Below are positions 7,694-16,941 of a stretch of 64,000 nt of DNA, piece after piece (positions within the stretch are counted from its first letter, which is position 1; every line of letters begins with the position of its first letter). This DNA is from CAJINA01 sp964636125 (GTDB lineage Bacteria; Desulfobacterota; Desulfobacteria; Desulfobacterales; CAJINA01): positions 1 to 64,000 of the forward strand of contig CAZWPX010000018.1 of assembly GCA_964636125.1 (NCBI GenBank), in the 5' to 3' direction. The position numbers and the translations under genes are program-made. The notes below the pieces were generated by a model. That model was not told the DNA's origin. It did no database searches and saw only the letters and a program-made list of their open reading frames with translations.

Positions 7694-9541
7694 TTATAAG
7701 GCGCTGGCGTCCACCCCGGATTTCAGCGCCTTTTTCAATTGTTGCGCAAGTCGGGGGTTCATACCGGGCAGTGCACCTATCTTGGCGACCGAAGCCCGCT
7801 TGATGCCCCCGATACTGCCAAAATGCTTCAACAGGCTTGATTTTCTTTTTTCCCCGATCCCCTTGATACCATCCAGAACGGAATACACTGCAGCCTTACC
7901 GCGCCGGTGCCGATGAAAGCTGATTGCAAATCGGTGGGTTTCATCCCGAATCTGCTGCAGGAACAAGAGCAGCTCTTCATGGCGTCCCAGGTTCACGGAA
8001 TTCATCTGGCCGGGCTTGTAAATTTTATCCCTGGTTTCACCCCGGTTCTCATCTTTTTTGGCGATGGCAATCAAGTCAATGCGTCCGGCAAGCCCCATCT
8101 CCTTGAGGACGGCAAGGCCAATGTTGAGTTGACCCTTGCCACCGTCCAGCATAAGCAAATCGGGTCGGGGCTGCTTTCTCTTACCGGGTTTATCGGGATT
8201 GTAGCGGCGCTGCAGCACTTCAGCCATGGACAGGTAATCATCCGGTGACTGCACGGTCTCTAGCTTATATTTTCTATAGGCCGATTTCTCCGGCCGGCCG
8301 TTTACATAGACCACCATGGCCGCCACGGGCGATTGACCAAACAGGTTGGAGTTGTCAAAACACTCAATGCGCTCCGGCCGGCGACTCAGGCGCAGTCGTT
8401 TTTTCAGGTTATCCAGCAGTTCACCGCGTCCGGCCGCTTCCGCCCGGACTTCGCTGAGCCGACTGGCCGCATTTTCAGCAGCCATCCTCACCAGCCTTAC
8501 TTTTTCGCCCCGCTGGGGCGCGATAATGTGGGTCCGGCGTCCGCGCAGGCCGCTGAGTTTGGACTCCAGGAGTCCATGATCCTCGGGAAGCCGGTGCACA
8601 AGAATTTCCGGTGGAATGTCCACCGCATCTGTATAGTGTCGATGGCAGAAAGTACTTATTATGTCGGCCTTGTCCGCAAGGGTCTGCTCCACTTTGAAGT
8701 GGCGCGAACCCAGCAGATAACCGTTCCGTACGGTGAGTTGGGTGACAATCGACAGGGTTCGGGATCCGGCCACAGCCAGAATGTCCCGGTCCTTGAAATC
8801 ATGGGTGACCACCACCTGTTTTTCCACCAGTTTTTGCAGGGCGAACATACGGTCCCTGAGGATGCTTGCTTTCTCATAGGACTGACTGGCTGCGGCCGCC
8901 TGCATCTCTTTTTTTACCTGGGCGATCAGTTGCGGTGTCCGGCCCTGCAGCAGCAGGGTGATCTGGGCCACAATCCGGGCGTAACGCCTGACATCCACAT
9001 CCAGGCAGCAGGGCCCCAGGCAGGTCCCCATCTGGTAGTTCAGGCAGGGCCGCATGCGGCGGCTGAAGGTGCTGTTCTTGCATTTGCGCAGTTTGAAATT
9101 TTTATTGATAAATTTAAGCGTCTGTTTGACCGCCAGGGCAGATGAAAACGGCCCGAAATAGCGAGCCCCGTCTTTGCCCGGCTTACGGACAACCGTCAGG
9201 TTTGGATAGGGATGCTGCATATCCATTTTCAGGGAGGGGTAGCGTTTATCATCTTTGAGAATTACATTGTAGCGCGGCCGATGTTTTTTTATCAGGGTGG
9301 CCTCCAGGATCAAGGCTTCCTGTTCGCTGGCCGTCACAATGGTTTCGAACGCGGCAATTTTATCCACCAGTACGCCGGTTTTCATATCCATCTGCCGTTT
9401 CGGCTTAAAATACGAACCCAGGCGTTTTCTCAGGTTTAGCGCCTTACCGACATAAATAATTTTCCCTTCCGGACTTTTCATCAGGTAGACACCCGGTCCG
9501 GTTCCGACTATTGCCAGTTTTTCTTTCAGTTCCTTGTGCAT
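7694..9541 (-). CDS. uvrC: UvrABC excinuclease subunit C
   Basis: UvrC makes both incisions in nucleotide excision repair after loading by UvrB. The 615-residue protein shows the GIY-YIG nuclease (GVYLM...IIYVGKALNLRKRL, residues 17-40), a four-cysteine patch (about 150-175), the UVR motif that binds UvrB (about 205-240), the RNase H-like C-terminal nuclease region with RIECFDNSNLFG (about 385), and tandem HhH motifs near the C-terminus (LDGIKGIGEKRK). The length is normal. It begins one base after the uvrB stop. The mdh terminator hairpin lies inside its last 12 codons. Confidence 0.96.
   Translation of the reverse strand: MHKELKEKLAIVGTGPGVYLMKSPEGKIIYVGKALNLRKRLGSYFKPKRQMDMKTGVLVDKIAAFETIVTASEQEALILEATLIKKHRPRYNVILKDDKRYPSLKMDMQHPYPNLTVVRKPGKDGARYFGPFSSALAVKQTLKFINKNFKLRKCKNSTFSRRMRPCLNYQMGTCLGPCCLDVDVRRYARIVAQITLLLQGRTPQLIAQVKKEMQAAAASQSYEKASILRDRMFALQKLVEKQVVVTHDFKDRDILAVAGSRTLSIVTQLTVRNGYLLGSRHFKVEQTLADKADIISTFCHRHYTDAVDIPPEILVHRLPEDHGLLESKLSGLRGRRTHIIAPQRGEKVRLVRMAAENAASRLSEVRAEAAGRGELLDNLKKRLRLSRRPERIECFDNSNLFGQSPVAAMVVYVNGRPEKSAYRKYKLETVQSPDDYLSMAEVLQRRYNPDKPGKRKQPRPDLLMLDGGKGQLNIGLAVLKEMGLAGRIDLIAIAKKDENRGETRDKIYKPGQMNSVNLGRHEELLLFLQQIRDETHRFAISFHRHRRGKAAVYSVLDGIKGIGEKRKSSLLKHFGSIGGIKRASVAKIGALPGMNPRLAQQLKKALKSGVDASAL
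7700..7735 (+). terminator. Rho-independent terminator of mdh, inside the uvrC 3' end
   Basis: GGCGCTG (7700-7706) pairs with CAGCGCC (7724-7730) and is followed by five T residues, which is a proper terminator reading rightward from mdh. The stem bases also encode the last codons of convergent uvrC, so the DNA serves both functions. Confidence 0.7.
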
Positions 9542-9542
9542 A

Positions 9543-11531
9543 TCAAAAGAGCATCATTTCAGATAAATCCCGTATGCGGTCCCGCAGTTCAGCGGCCCGC
9601 TCGAAGGCCAGTTCCCGGGCCGCCTGTTCCATCTCCTTTTCCAGTTCCCGGATATGCTGTTCAAGATCCGCCCCCCCTTTCTCATAGGCTTGCGTATCTT
9701 CCGCAACGTTGGCCGGATTGGTTTCCGTGTCGAGCCGGTAGAGATCACCCAGGGCTGTGGCCACCTGTTTAACAATGCTTTCGGGGGTGATGTCGTGCTC
9801 CTGATTGTAAAGGGATTGAATCTGGCGGCGGCGGTTGGTTTCGTCGATGGTCTGCTGCATGGAGCGGGTTACCTTTTCCGCATAGAGGATCACCTTGCCG
9901 AAAACGTTGCGCGAGGCGCGGCCGCAGGTTTGAATCAATGAACGGGTAGACCTTAAAAACCCCTCCTTGTCCGCGTCCATAACTGCCACCAGGGAAACTT
10001 CCGGTATATCGAGCCCCTCCCGCAGCAGGTTGATACCGATGAGCACATCGAATTCACCGGCACGCAAATCTCTTATGATATCCATTCGTTCCAGGGTGTT
10101 AATGTCGGAATGCAAATACCTGACGCGGATGCCCAGTTCGTCATAATAGTCGGTGAGATCCTCGGCCATTCTTTTGGTCAGGGTGGTCACCAGGACCCGC
10201 TGCTGCTGTTCCAGGCTCTTTCTGATTTCCGCGTAGAGGTCATCAACCTGGTTTTCGGCCCTGCGGACCTCTATTTCCGGGTCAATGAGTCCTGTGGGCC
10301 TGACGATCTGCTCGACCACCGCCGTCCCGGAATTCTCGAACTCGTAATCCGCAGGCGTCGCCGACACATAGATGACCTGATTGACCCTGGCAGTAAACTC
10401 TTCGAAGGTCAGGGGGCGGTTGTCAAGGGCTGACGGCAGCCTGAATCCAAACCTTACCAGGGTCTCTTTGCGTGAACGGTCACCCTTGTACATGGCCCGG
10501 ACCTGTGGGACCGCGATGTGGCTTTCATCGATACACAAGAGGAAATCATCCGGGAAGTAATCCAGCAGTGTCGGAGGCGCTTCACCGACCTTGCGGCCGG
10601 TCAGATGGCGCGAATAGTTTTCAATGCCGTTGCAGTAACCGATCTCCTGGATCATCTCCAGGTCAAAATTGGTACGTTCTTCTATCCTCTGTACCTCGAT
10701 CAACTGGTTCGCATCGTAAAAGTAAGCTGTCCGCTCTTTGAGTTCGGTCAGGATCGTTTCCGCCGCCCTTTTAAGCGTCGTGTTTTTGGTCACATAGTGA
10801 CTGGCCGGATAAATAACGACCCTGTCGAGCCTGCTCTTTACCTTGCCCCGCAGGGGGTCGATTTCAGATATGGATTCAATCTGGTCACCGAAAAAATCCA
10901 GGCGTATGGCGGTTTCCTCCTCATATGAAGGCAAAACCTCTACCCTGTCGCCGCGCACGCGAAACACCCCCCGATGGAAATCCGTGTCATTGCGCTCGTA
11001 CTGGATATGCACAAGTTTTTTAAGCAGCGCGTCCCGCTCTATTTCCATGTCCGACTCAATTTCCAGGCGCATTTCGAGGTAGTCTTCCGGTGCTCCGAGT
11101 CCGAAGATGCAGGAAACACTGGCAACCACAATCACATCCCGCCTTGAAAGTACCGACCGGGTAGCCGAATGCCGCAGTTTGTCAATCAACTCATTGATGG
11201 ATGAGTCTTTCTGGATGTAGGTGTCCGTTGTGGGTATATACGCTTCCGGCTGGTAGTAGTCATAGTAACTGACAAAATATTCAACCGCATTTTCCGGAAA
11301 CAGGGCTTTGAATTCATTGTAGAGTTGTGCGGCCAGGGTCTTATTGGGAGCCAGTACCAGCGTGGGTTTTTCCACCCGGGCAATGACATTTGCCATGGTA
11401 AATGTTTTACCCGAACCGGTCACACCGAGCAGCACCTGATGGCGGCAGCCTTGTTCTACGGCCGCGCTCAAGGTTTCTATGGCCCCGGGCTGGTCACCTT
11501 TGGGGGTGAAGGGGCTCGTGAGTTTGAACAT
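9543..11531 (-). CDS. uvrB: UvrABC excinuclease subunit B
   Basis: UvrB is the damage-verifying helicase-like subunit of nucleotide excision repair. The 662-residue protein has Walker A GVTGSGKTFTMANV (about residues 38-51), the beta-hairpin region with YYDYYQPEAYIP (about 92-103), DFFPDDFLLCIDESH-type motif II (LLCIDESH), the later helicase motifs including RYLHSDINTLERM and LREGLDIPEVSLV, and a C-terminal UVR motif (about 625-660) that contacts UvrC. The length is standard. It starts 5 bases after ispF and is followed at once by uvrC, so the three are co-transcribed. Confidence 0.97.
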   Translation of the reverse strand: MFKLTSPFTPKGDQPGAIETLSAAVEQGCRHQVLLGVTGSGKTFTMANVIARVEKPTLVLAPNKTLAAQLYNEFKALFPENAVEYFVSYYDYYQPEAYIPTTDTYIQKDSSINELIDKLRHSATRSVLSRRDVIVVASVSCIFGLGAPEDYLEMRLEIESDMEIERDALLKKLVHIQYERNDTDFHRGVFRVRGDRVEVLPSYEEETAIRLDFFGDQIESISEIDPLRGKVKSRLDRVVIYPASHYVTKNTTLKRAAETILTELKERTAYFYDANQLIEVQRIEERTNFDLEMIQEIGYCNGIENYSRHLTGRKVGEAPPTLLDYFPDDFLLCIDESHIAVPQVRAMYKGDRSRKETLVRFGFRLPSALDNRPLTFEEFTARVNQVIYVSATPADYEFENSGTAVVEQIVRPTGLIDPEIEVRRAENQVDDLYAEIRKSLEQQQRVLVTTLTKRMAEDLTDYYDELGIRVRYLHSDINTLERMDIIRDLRAGEFDVLIGINLLREGLDIPEVSLVAVMDADKEGFLRSTRSLIQTCGRASRNVFGKVILYAEKVTRSMQQTIDETNRRRQIQSLYNQEHDITPESIVKQVATALGDLYRLDTETNPANVAEDTQAYEKGGADLEQHIRELEKEMEQAARELAFERAAELRDRIRDLSEMMLF

Positions 11532-11536
11532 GTTGA

Positions 11537-12025
11537 TTATTCTTTTTGAAAATTATTGATCAGGGCCGTACAGAAGGCGCCGATGCCCTCACCGCGGCCG
11601 TAAAACCCCAGTTTTTCTGTGGTGGTCGCTTTAATACTGACCTGGTCGGGATCCAGGTTGAGGGTTTGCGCCAGGGTCTTTTGCATTTTCACCCGGTAGG
11701 GTTCTATTTTGGGATCCTGGGCGATGATTGTCGCGTCAACGTTGCCGATGGTGTAGCCCCTGGCAGACAGCAATGCGGCCACCCGGGTCAACAGTACCAA
11801 ACTGTCGATATTCTTGTAAGCGGGCTCCGTATCAGGAAATTGCATACCGATGTCTCCAAGGCAGGCGGCCCCTAACAGCGCATCACAAATTGCATGCACA
11901 AGCACGTCCGCATCCGAATGCCCGGCCAGGCCTTTTGCAAAGGGCACAGCCACGCCGCCGAGAACCAGCGGACGGCCCGTCACAAGCTCGTGGACATCAA
12001 AGCCCTGCCCCACTCTAACAGTCAC
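11537..12025 (-). CDS. ispF: 2-C-methyl-D-erythritol 2,4-cyclodiphosphate synthase
   Basis: IspF forms MEcPP from CDP-ME-2-phosphate in the MEP isoprenoid pathway. The 162-residue protein starts RVGQGFDVHELV with the zinc ligands D and H, then has GHSDADVLVHAICDALLGA (third zinc ligand and nucleotide pocket), DIGMQFPD, and the closing TTTEKLGFYGRGEGI motif. The start is GTG at 12025, preceded by GGGGAGG. IspD is not fused or adjacent, although ispDF pairs are common. It lies 12 bases downstream of a small secreted protein gene and 5 bases ahead of uvrB. Confidence 0.96.
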   Translation of the reverse strand: MTVRVGQGFDVHELVTGRPLVLGGVAVPFAKGLAGHSDADVLVHAICDALLGAACLGDIGMQFPDTEPAYKNIDSLVLLTRVAALLSARGYTIGNVDATIIAQDPKIEPYRVKMQKTLAQTLNLDPDQVSIKATTTEKLGFYGRGEGIGAFCTALINNFQKE

Positions 12026-12037
12026 ATTTCCTCCCCA

Positions 12038-12439
12038 TCAGTCCAGCTGATGCGGTGCAAACGATTTACGGGTGGCGGATACCGCACTGATGCCACTGAC
12101 AATCTGAATCATTTCACCTTCGATTACATAGGTAATTTGAGTATCATATTGGGAGTTTCGCCAGCGGCCGTCACCGCTGGCCCAGACCACCCTGTCATCA
12201 GACAGCTTGCACCGATAAATCTTTTTATTGCCGCCGTTCGGATGCGTAAAGGCCAATATCGTTATGTCGCCTCTGGTTTCATTGATCTTGATCGTATCCG
12301 GGTTTTTTCCGATGGCCACTGAAAGGCCTGCCTTGCATATTTTAGCGTTGGGAAACAGGGCATCGGCCGCCAGGGCAAAGGGCGCCCATACCGTCAATAA
12401 AAACGCTAAATTCAAAATGGTCAGCCATACCGCCGGCAT
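12038..12439 (-). CDS. Small secreted protein of unknown function
   Basis: A 133-residue protein with an N-terminal signal peptide (hydrophobic TILNLAFLLTVWAPFALA, probable cleavage after ALA at about residue 25). The mature part has two cysteines (ICKAG and YRCKLSDD) that could form a disulfide in the periplasm, then an all-beta pattern around VVWASGDGRWRN and ITYVIEGEMIQIVSG. The ATG at 12439 is preferred over an in-frame TTG three codons upstream because a G-rich ribosome site lies at the right distance. It is the first gene before ispF-uvrB-uvrC, and no functional link is evident. No family is recognised. Confidence 0.6.
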   Translation of the reverse strand: MPAVWLTILNLAFLLTVWAPFALAADALFPNAKICKAGLSVAIGKNPDTIKINETRGDITILAFTHPNGGNKKIYRCKLSDDRVVWASGDGRWRNSQYDTQITYVIEGEMIQIVSGISAVSATRKSFAPHQLD

Positions 12440-12635
12440 CAACGGCAACCCCCGGAGTCACATTCGCTCAGGCGAATACAAATGGGAAAAAGTCGCCTAA
12501 CAGTGTCTGGGCGGCTGTATTCGGCCTCCGGGGCGCCGTGTTGACCGTTGACCTTTACTGTGAACCGGAATCGTGACATAATCTCCACTATAATTGAAAA
12601 TGATCAGCCTGTACATACCGATTATCCAATATCCC

Positions 12636-12662
12636 TTGACACCATTCATGGATGCGGATAAT
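12636..12662 (+). promoter_or_regulatory. Candidate promoter of the ADP-forming acetyl-CoA synthetase
   Basis: TTGACA (12636-12641) and GATAAT (12657-12662) are separated by 15 bases, slightly short. They lie about 60 bases ahead of the chosen ATG at 12722. Both boxes are good; the spacing lowers confidence. Confidence 0.4.
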
Positions 12663-12721
12663 GCGTGTCCAGCCGCAAGCGGGCCGCCGCCATGCGATTG
12701 AAACAGAATATGGGAGACGCG

Positions 12722-14905
12722 ATGAAAATTGAACAGATCCTGAACCAGGCGCTGCAGGCAGGGCAGACGGCCCTGACTGAATTTCAAGCCAAACAGGTCT
12801 TAAACGCCTATGACCTTCCGGTTGTGTCCGAGCAGGTGGCAGACTCACCGGAACAGGCCGTTCGTGTCGCCGCAGAAACAGGGTACCCGGTCGTGTTAAA
12901 GGGGCTGGGATCTGAATTGCTGCACAAAACTGAGCGGGGTCTGGTACACCTGAACCTGTCCAGCAGCCAGGCCGTTAAACAGGCTGCAGCCCAGGTCGTG
13001 GATGCCGCCGGGCAGGACCTGGAAGGTTTTCTGATTCAGCCCCAGCTGGATAGTCGGCGTGAATTTGTAGCCGGGCTCTTCCGGGACCCTCAATTCGGCC
13101 CGGTGGTCATGTTCGGTATCGGCGGCATTATGACGGAAGCCCTGGCGGATGTGGCATTTCGCCTGGCCCCGCTTTCCAAAGCGGATGTCCAGGACATGCT
13201 GGAAGAGATTAAGGCCCGGGCCCTGCTGGGTGATTTTCGAGGTGAAAAGGCAATTGATGTAGACAAATTAACCGAAATTCTGGTGGGTATCGGCCAGCTC
13301 GGCCTGGACTATCCCGCCATAACCGAAATCGATATCAACCCCCTGCTCGCATCATCCAAGGGAGATCTGACAGCGGTTGACGCCCTGGTGGTGATAGGGG
13401 CACCTGAAAAGAACACTGAAGCATATCAACCGGTAGATCCGGCTGCCATTGGGGCTCTGTTCTACCCTAAAAGTATTGCCTTTGTGGGCGCTTCAGCCCA
13501 GATCGGAAAATGGGGCAACATGCTCCTGGCCAATACGATCAGCGGAGGCTACAAAGGGGACATTTACCTGATAAATCCCAAAGGCGGATCCATTGCCGGC
13601 CGCAAAGTGTACCGGAGCCTTGCCGATCTCCCCGGGACCGTGGACCTGGCGGTGGTCACCATTCCCGCAGCGGCGGTATTGGATCTCATTCGGCAGATGA
13701 AGCACAAGCAGATCAAGAACATGTTGTTGATTACGTCCGGTTTCGGGGAGACCGGTCCGGAGGGCAAACAGGTAGAAAAAGAACTTGTCAAAGCCGCCCG
13801 GGACGCCGGCATCCTGATCCTGGGACCCAACACCATGGGGATTTGCAACCCCCACACGCAATTGTACTGCACCGGCAGCCCGGTGCGGCCCCAGGCAGGC
13901 TCTACTGCGGTTGTGGCCCAGTCGGGCAACATGGGCACGCAACTGCTGGCCTTTGCCGAGGCTCAGGGTATCGGGATCCGCGCCTTTTCAGGCTCGGGAA
14001 ACGAAGCCATGATCACCATTGAAGACTACATGGAAGGCTTCGAGATTGATGAGTTGACCCGCACCGTGATGCTCTATCTGGAAAGTGTCAAATCCGGGCG
14101 TCGCTTTTACGAAAGTGCCTGCCGGGTGGGAAAAAAGAAACCCATCGTCCTGTTGAAGGGCGGACAGACCGAGGCCGGAAACCGGGCCGCCGCCAGCCAC
14201 ACCGGGGCCATGAGTTCCAATGCCAGGGTTTTTAACGCCGTATGCCGACAGGCGGGCATTATCAAGGTGGACCGTTCCATGGACCTGCTGGACCTGTCCG
14301 CCGCATTTGCGTCGGTCCCGCTGCCCCGGGGCAACCGCACGGCAATTATGACGCTGGGCGGCGGCTGGGGTGTGATTACCGCAGACCTGTGTGCCAATTA
14401 CGGCCTAAAGGTGCCCCCCCTGTCCCAGAGCCTGCTGTCTCTTCTTGATGACATTCTACCGTCTTATTGGAGTCGATCGAATCCGGTGGATATTGTGGGT
14501 GAAAATGATCCGTCCATCCCCCTCACCACCCTCGAAGCGCTGCTTAAGTGGGACGGCTGTGACGCCGTTATAAATCTGGGAATTATGGGGCGCCGCATTT
14601 TTGTACAGCGCATGACGGCCTCCGTGCGCAAAGCCGACAAAGATTATTCAGCGGATATTCTTGATATGGCCAACCAGATGCTGATTGATTTTGAAAGCCG
14701 GTATATTGCGCATGTTGTCCGCCTCATGCATCAATATGAAAAGCCCGTATTCGGCGTAAGCCTGCTCACGGACCAGGAAGATCAGACTGTCTATCGGGTT
14801 GGAGATGATGACTATAAGGGCCTGTTCTATGAAACGCCGGAACGTGCCGTCAAAGCCTTTGCCAGGATGTTTGAGTACCAGCGCTACCTGAGTAAAAGGC
14901 AGTAA
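12722..14905 (+). CDS. Acetyl-CoA synthetase (ADP-forming), fused beta-alpha subunits
   Basis: A 727-residue NDP-forming acyl-CoA synthetase that interconverts acyl-CoA + ADP + Pi with acid + CoA + ATP, giving substrate-level ATP. The order is ATP-grasp (beta) domain first (about 1-230, with LLHKTERGLVHL holding the swinging-loop histidine), then the CoA-binding Rossmann domain (YPKSIAFVGASAQIGKWGN, about 255 onward), then the ligase domain (VVAQSGNMGTQL; AASHTGAMSSNA with the conserved histidine). ATG 12722 is chosen for the preceding GGGAGA; an in-frame GTG at 12665 overlaps the promoter candidate. It leads a unit with a Cys-rich protein and pgi. The acid substrate cannot be told from sequence; a partner in aldehyde or peptide oxidation is likely given aor nearby. 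Confidence 0.92.
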   Translation: MKIEQILNQALQAGQTALTEFQAKQVLNAYDLPVVSEQVADSPEQAVRVAAETGYPVVLKGLGSELLHKTERGLVHLNLSSSQAVKQAAAQVVDAAGQDLEGFLIQPQLDSRREFVAGLFRDPQFGPVVMFGIGGIMTEALADVAFRLAPLSKADVQDMLEEIKARALLGDFRGEKAIDVDKLTEILVGIGQLGLDYPAITEIDINPLLASSKGDLTAVDALVVIGAPEKNTEAYQPVDPAAIGALFYPKSIAFVGASAQIGKWGNMLLANTISGGYKGDIYLINPKGGSIAGRKVYRSLADLPGTVDLAVVTIPAAAVLDLIRQMKHKQIKNMLLITSGFGETGPEGKQVEKELVKAARDAGILILGPNTMGICNPHTQLYCTGSPVRPQAGSTAVVAQSGNMGTQLLAFAEAQGIGIRAFSGSGNEAMITIEDYMEGFEIDELTRTVMLYLESVKSGRRFYESACRVGKKKPIVLLKGGQTEAGNRAAASHTGAMSSNARVFNAVCRQAGIIKVDRSMDLLDLSAAFASVPLPRGNRTAIMTLGGGWGVITADLCANYGLKVPPLSQSLLSLLDDILPSYWSRSNPVDIVGENDPSIPLTTLEALLKWDGCDAVINLGIMGRRIFVQRMTASVRKADKDYSADILDMANQMLIDFESRYIAHVVRLMHQYEKPVFGVSLLTDQEDQTVYRVGDDDYKGLFYETPERAVKAFARMFEYQRYLSKRQ

Positions 14906-14914
14906 TAAATAAAT

Positions 14915-15103
14915 ATGGACACTCAGTTGAAAAAGAAACCATTTAAATACCGCTTTGATTTTGAAATCGGCTACCTGGTAAAGAGTCCCTGCCGGGACTG
15001 TGAAGAGAGACCTCTCTTTCCGAAATGCATCAATACGTGCCGGATACTGGACAATATCCATTCTGTTATGGCGGAAAGCGTATCCTGCTCCAGAGGTTCT
15101 TAG
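14915..15103 (+). CDS. Small cysteine-rich protein of unknown function
   Basis: A 62-residue protein with a CX2CX8CX3C cluster (PCRDCEERPLFPKCINTC, residues 26-43) and one more Cys near the end. The spacing suggests a zinc or Fe-S knuckle. It is basic at the N-terminus and carries no signal peptide. It starts 9 bases after the acetyl-CoA synthetase stop and ends 10 bases before the pgi ATG, a spacing that supports it being a real gene of this operon; the ribosome site is weak. No family is recognised. Confidence 0.6.
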   Translation: MDTQLKKKPFKYRFDFEIGYLVKSPCRDCEERPLFPKCINTCRILDNIHSVMAESVSCSRGS

Positions 15104-15113
15104 GGGAATAGCG

Positions 15114-16727
15114 ATGAACCAATTACAGCACTGGATGGCTTTGGAGAACCGGGCAAAACGTTTCGCCGCCCCTGAAAAGCACCTGAAGGTGCTCGTCTCC
15201 GAGCCGGATCGTCTGGCAGCCTGTTCCCTTTCGGCAGCCGGACTTTTTTATGATTTTTCACGCCAGCGGGTGGACGCCCGGACTCTGGATCTGCTCCACG
15301 GCCTGGCGCAAACCAGCAGGGCCCAGAAATACTTTCAGGAGATGGCGCAGGGAAAAAAGATCAACCGGTCGGAAAATCGAGCCGCATTGCATACGGCCTG
15401 CCGCAGCTTTCAGGCAGCGCCGGTCCGGGTGGATGGCCATGATATCCTGCCGGATGTCCGCGCTGTCAGCCGGAGGGTGGCCCGCTTTACGGAAGACGTC
15501 CACTCCGGACGCCTGACCGGCAGCACCGGCCGGCCTTTCGAGCACGCCGTTGTCATCGGAATTGGCGGGTCCTATCTGGGAACCCAGTTCATTGCCAATG
15601 CCCTGCAGCACCGCGCTGACCCGAGCCTCCAGATCCACTTTCTCTCCAATGTGGACCCGCATAATTTTGGGGCCATCACCGCCGCCGTAGACCCTGAGAC
15701 CACGCTCTGGATCGTTATCTCGAAAAGCTACACCACGGCAGAGACCCTGGCCAACACCCGGCTGGCCTACGAATTCATGCACAGCCACGGCCTCGAACCC
15801 GCCCGCCACGTGGTCACGGTGACCAGCAAAGGCAGCCCGGGCGACAAGCCGGACAACCCCGTACTGGCCACCTTTCATATGTTCGATTTTATTGGCGGGC
15901 GCTACAGCGTCACATCTGCCGTGGGCGGTGTGCCCATCAGCCTCTACGCCGGAACCGAATGCTTTGAAGTGTTTTTGCAGGGCGCAGCAGAGATGGACCG
16001 CCACGCGCTTGACGCTCCCGCCCGGGAAAACCTGCCTTTAACCGCAGCCTTGATCAGCGTGTGGAACCGGAGTTTTCTCAAATACCCGGCCACAGCTTTG
16101 GTGCCCTATGCCGCCCCCCTGGATAAACTGGCCGCCCACGTACAGCAGCTCAGTATGGAAAGCAATGGTAAATCCGCAACCCTTGACGGAAAGGTGCACA
16201 CCGGCCGGACCGGCGGTTTTATTTTTGGAGAACCGGGCACCAACGCCCAACACTCATTTTTCCAATTGGCCCACCAGGGAGAGGCTTTGCCGATTGACTT
16301 TGTGGGTGTCTTGAACAGCGACTGCCCCCAGTATGATTCGCTCTCCAAAGGCGTCACCGCACACCAGGAGTTGTGGGCCAACCTTATCGCCCAGGCAGAT
16401 GCGCTGGCGGTTGGCAAATCCTCCGCAGACCCGGCCCGCTCATTTTCCGGGAACCGCCCTTCCGCTACGCTGGTCTTGCGGGACCTCGCGCCCAAAAGCC
16501 TGGGGGCGCTGCTCTCTTTCTACGAGGCTAAAACCATCTTTGAGGGCTTTCTCTGGGGAATCAACCCCTTTGACCAATTCGGGGTTGAGCTGGGCAAGCA
16601 AACGGCTGCCGGACTGCGCCAGGCCATGGCAGACAGGAATGCTTCCGGACCCGCGGATTCCGAAAACCTTACGCCGATTGCCTCTTTTTACCTGGACATG
16701 CTCTTTAGAGGCGAACTTCCAGAATAA
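15114..16727 (+). CDS. pgi: Glucose-6-phosphate isomerase
   Basis: Phosphoglucose isomerase interconverts glucose-6-P and fructose-6-P, feeding both glycolysis and sugar-nucleotide supply for the polysaccharide locus. The 537-residue protein has the SIS-fold phosphate loop IGIGGSYLGTQ, VISKSYTTAETL, the GGRYSVTSAVG signature, FGEPGTNAQHSFFQLAHQG with the catalytic Glu, and INPFDQFGVELGK near the C-terminus. The start is ATG 15114, preceded by AGGGGAA; an earlier in-frame ATG at 15000 would overlap the Cys-rich gene and adds unconserved residues. It is the last gene of its unit and is followed by a hairpin. Confidence 0.96.
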   Translation: MNQLQHWMALENRAKRFAAPEKHLKVLVSEPDRLAACSLSAAGLFYDFSRQRVDARTLDLLHGLAQTSRAQKYFQEMAQGKKINRSENRAALHTACRSFQAAPVRVDGHDILPDVRAVSRRVARFTEDVHSGRLTGSTGRPFEHAVVIGIGGSYLGTQFIANALQHRADPSLQIHFLSNVDPHNFGAITAAVDPETTLWIVISKSYTTAETLANTRLAYEFMHSHGLEPARHVVTVTSKGSPGDKPDNPVLATFHMFDFIGGRYSVTSAVGGVPISLYAGTECFEVFLQGAAEMDRHALDAPARENLPLTAALISVWNRSFLKYPATALVPYAAPLDKLAAHVQQLSMESNGKSATLDGKVHTGRTGGFIFGEPGTNAQHSFFQLAHQGEALPIDFVGVLNSDCPQYDSLSKGVTAHQELWANLIAQADALAVGKSSADPARSFSGNRPSATLVLRDLAPKSLGALLSFYEAKTIFEGFLWGINPFDQFGVELGKQTAAGLRQAMADRNASGPADSENLTPIASFYLDMLFRGELPE

Positions 16728-16764
16728 GGGCCGATTGAACCTGGAAGACCAACAGAACACCCTC

Positions 16765-16797
16765 AGGTCAAAACATCCTTTCCCCATGGTTTGACCT
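16765..16797. repeat. Perfect 8-bp inverted repeat after pgi
   Basis: AGGTCAAA (16765-16772) pairs with TTTGACCT (16790-16797) over a 17-base loop, 37 bases after the pgi stop. It lacks a clear T-run, so it may stabilise or end the pgi mRNA by another route. Confidence 0.45.
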
Positions 16798-16941
16798 TGG
16801 ATTGGACCTGAACTTGGCCTGTTGTCGTAAAGGTTCAGCGCAATCCAAAGGTCTTTATTGACACATGTGCAGCAGGGCTCTATAGTTACTGTTGTCTTCA
16901 GAATGACCTTTTCAACTTAAAAGGGCTGACTCACCAGACAA

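Noticed and set aside
8333..9145. Long plus-strand frame opposite uvrC
   Set aside because: It is antisense to conserved UvrC motifs in a GC-rich gene and shows no recognisable protein family.
16800..16870. tRNA-like or small RNA gene between pgi and the kinase
   Set aside because: GGTTCAGCG resembles a T-arm by chance, but no acceptor, D or anticodon stems can be formed.
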